Source: Rubrobacter sp. (GTDB taxonomy: Bacteria > Actinomycetota > Rubrobacteria > Rubrobacterales > Rubrobacteraceae). From it: 6,843 nucleotides of DNA. The stretch spans positions 1 through 6,843 of the forward strand of contig JACDGB010000093.1 of the NCBI GenBank assembly GCA_013815485.1. The letters run 5' to 3'. Of this stretch, positions 5,660 through 6,843 are shown one piece after another (the stretch's first letter is position 1; the number at the start of each line of letters is the position of its first letter). The notes under the pieces are model-generated. The model was not told where the DNA came from. It saw only the letters and a program-made list of their open reading frames with translations, and searched no databases. Position numbers and translations under genes: made by a program.

Positions 5660-6640
5660 GTGAGACCGTTTCGGGGATGGATGATACGTCGCCTTGCAAC
5701 TTCTTTACGAACCAGAGGTATGGATGGACGCTGGAGGGTGGCGGCGATGACGCTGGGATCCCTGCTTGCGGTTGGGTTCGTTCTCGCAGGTGACTCGGTG
5801 GCGGTGGAGGCGGAACGATACTCCGCCTATGCGGACCCGGAGAAGCCGGTGATCTCCTATCTCCTGTCCGACCCGGAGAACGTCGAGGATTTTCAGCGAG
5901 AGTTTGCTCTGGATGACGATGAGATGGAGGCTGTCCTCGCCGCCGTCCGGCGGGAGAACGAGGCTCTGGCCGGTAGCCTCTCCGCGAGCGAGGAGATCAT
6001 CCGTTCCAACCGGGGGCTGCCGGGCGACCGGATCGCCGAGAAGATCGAAGCCTCCTCCTTCGATGAGTCGGTTCGGGCTGCGGTTGCCCGCACGAAAGGA
6101 GAAGTGAAGCGCATTCTGATGCCGGATCTCCGGCCGGACATCGAGGCGTGGGTGGACGCGCGCTGGCAGGTGGAGCGCGAGGAGTTCAACGAAGACCCCG
6201 GCGTCTATCGGAGCACCTCGAAGGCCAGGCGCGGCAAATCCTTCAGGGTCTTCGCCACTCAGTACCGGGGCTACACTCGTCGTGAGGTAGCCTTGCCGCA
6301 TCGCAAGCTCAAGATCCGGGGCGGCTACAGGGTCCGCATCCGGGCCGAGGACTCCCGGAAACGGGCCTGGGCGAAGGTGAAGGAAGTGGGGCCGTGGAAC
6401 ACCCGCGACAACTGGTGGGCCCGGCATAAGAACCGGGACATGTGGAGGAGCCTGCGGCGTGGCAAGCCCGAGGCGCAAGCCGCCTACTTCAACAACTTCA
6501 ACCGGGGCCGGGACGAGTTTGGCCGCAAGGTCCAGAACCCCGCCGGCGTGGACCTCACCCCGAGGGTCGCCCGTGATGTGGGGCTCCGCAGATACGAGAA
6601 CGCCTGGGTCTACGTCCGCATGCCCTGGGCTGGACGGTGA
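5660..6640 (+). CDS. Exported protein with a C-terminal RlpA-like (double-psi beta-barrel) region
   Basis: A 326-residue protein. A basic N-terminus (residues 1-26, rich in Arg) precedes a hydrophobic stretch (27-44) and a possible signal peptidase site after VEA at 49-51, so it is exported or anchored. Residues about 60-170 are acidic and helical with no recognised domain. The C-terminal part (about 193-323) holds FRVFATQYRGYTRREVALPH, KVKEVGPWNTRDNWW, NNFNRGRDEFGRKVQNPAG and VDLTPRVARDVGL. The order LPHRKL, VRI, V-G-P-W, V-D-L-T and a final W-V-Y-V strand resembles RlpA-like proteins, in which A-H-x-T-L, N-D-R-G-P-F and I-D-L-S are the matching blocks. RlpA acts on peptidoglycan. The usual Asp before R-G-P-F is Glu242 here, so lytic transglycosylase activity is uncertain. 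I have a memory of similar GPWN-containing secreted proteins in other bacteria but cannot name a family. It has its own promoter and a strong ribosome binding site. Confidence 0.75.
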   Translation: MRPFRGWMIRRLATSLRTRGMDGRWRVAAMTLGSLLAVGFVLAGDSVAVEAERYSAYADPEKPVISYLLSDPENVEDFQREFALDDDEMEAVLAAVRRENEALAGSLSASEEIIRSNRGLPGDRIAEKIEASSFDESVRAAVARTKGEVKRILMPDLRPDIEAWVDARWQVEREEFNEDPGVYRSTSKARRGKSFRVFATQYRGYTRREVALPHRKLKIRGGYRVRIRAEDSRKRAWAKVKEVGPWNTRDNWWARHKNRDMWRSLRRGKPEAQAAYFNNFNRGRDEFGRKVQNPAGVDLTPRVARDVGLRRYENAWVYVRMPWAGR

Positions 6641-6641
6641 T

Positions 6642-6694
6642 CTTCTCTCCGGCTTACGGGTGGTAACCTCTCCGAAAGTTTGCGTGGAGAGGAG
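6642..6694 (+). promoter_or_regulatory. Leader in which the aminopeptidase ribosome binding site can be masked
   Basis: The ribosome binding site GGAGAGGAG (6686-6694) has two possible partners upstream. CCTCTCC (6667-6673) pairs perfectly with GGAGAGG over 7 base pairs with a 12-base loop. CTTCTCTCC (6642-6650) pairs with the whole GGAGAGGAG over 9 base pairs, one of them G-U. Both share the word CTCTCCG, 23 bases apart. No T-run follows, so it is not a terminator. Masking of the site by one arm or the other would reduce translation; no ligand-binding core is recognisable. Confidence 0.4.
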
Positions 6695-6702
6695 TATGTT
6701 TC

Positions 6703-6843
6703 GTGAGAGACAAGAGGTTCGAGAAGCTGGCGCGGGTGTTGGTGGATTATTCCGTCCAGGCGGGGGCCGGTGATCAAGTCCTCATCTCCGGTGGCGCCGC
6801 CGCGGAGCCACTAATTAAAGCCGTCTATGCCCGGCTTTTGCAA
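6703..6843 (+). CDS. Aminopeptidase, M29 family, N-terminal fragment
   Basis: The first 47 residues of a gene that runs off the right edge. The beginning, MRDKRFEKLARVLVDYSVQA, followed by G-A-G-D-Q-V-L-I-S-G and A-A-E-P-L-I-K-A-V-Y, matches the N-terminus of M29 metallo-aminopeptidases (AmpS/PepS/aminopeptidase T type), which read K-L-A-x-L-L-V-x-Y-S-V then P-G-D-x-V-L-I-x-G and end with A-E-P-L. Such enzymes are cytosolic and remove N-terminal residues from peptides using two metal ions; the metal ligands lie in the missing C-terminal part. The GTG start is 8 bases after the ribosome binding site, whereas the ATG at 6696 is in another frame and too close to it. It lies 62 bases after the secreted protein gene with no clear promoter or terminator between, so cotranscription is possible. 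Confidence 0.85.
   Translation, partial: MRDKRFEKLARVLVDYSVQAGAGDQVLISGGAAAEPLIKAVYARLLQ

Noticed and set aside
5705..6478. Open frame on the - strand (257 codons) opposite the exported protein gene
   Set aside because: The product is rich in Pro, Arg and Gly with no family pattern, whereas the + strand has a promoter, ribosome binding site and signal sequence.
6459..6773. + strand frame overlapping the end of the exported protein gene and the aminopeptidase start
   Set aside because: Shifted frame across two better supported genes, with low-complexity Ser/Thr/Pro/Arg product.

Overview
The window reads as ordinary bacterial chromosome with high GC (roughly 60%) and a strong G/C preference at third codon positions. 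All nine genes lie on the + strand, and six of the eight visible starts are GTG or TTG. The company of a bacterial type III polyketide synthase, a short archaeal/eukaryal-type ProRS and a secreted RlpA-like protein suggests a high-GC Gram-positive of the Rubrobacter or deep-branching Actinobacteria kind. Chloroflexi/Thermomicrobia is an alternative. This taxonomic guess rests on gene flavour only.

Region 1 (3-1904) is a probable lipid or polyketide operon. It holds the C-terminal end of a nitroreductase-family flavoprotein, then a type III polyketide synthase whose ATG overlaps the preceding stop (TGATG), then, 34 bases on, a membrane methyltransferase of the isoprenylcysteine carboxyl methyltransferase (ICMT) family. 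A type III PKS followed by an ICMT-like methyltransferase matches the Bacillus subtilis BpsA-BpsB pair, which makes alkylpyrones and methylates them. By analogy this operon makes and caps a long-chain alkyl-pyrone or resorcinol lipid. The nitroreductase partner is the less familiar part.

Region 2 (1965-5559) is a translation block. It contains serS, a possible 39-residue small protein directly behind it, a Phd/YefM-type antitoxin with an overlapping VapC PIN-domain toxin, and proS. The toxin-antitoxin pair is wedged between two aminoacyl-tRNA synthetase genes and seems to have its own promoter with a perfect TATAAT box. ProRS lacks all four cysteines of the C-terminal zinc site.

Region 3 (5560-6843) starts with a convincing sigma-A-type promoter (TTGACT, 17 bases, TAACAT). 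It drives a secreted or membrane-anchored protein with a C-terminal region resembling the RlpA-like double-psi beta-barrel. The start of an M29-family aminopeptidase follows and runs off the right edge. Its ribosome binding site can pair with two different upstream CU-rich segments, which suggests translational control. No tRNA, rRNA, CRISPR array, insertion sequence or prophage gene is visible. No wholly new system stands out; the best leads are the PKS operon, the synthetase-embedded toxin-antitoxin pair, the divergent secreted protein and the masked ribosome binding site.
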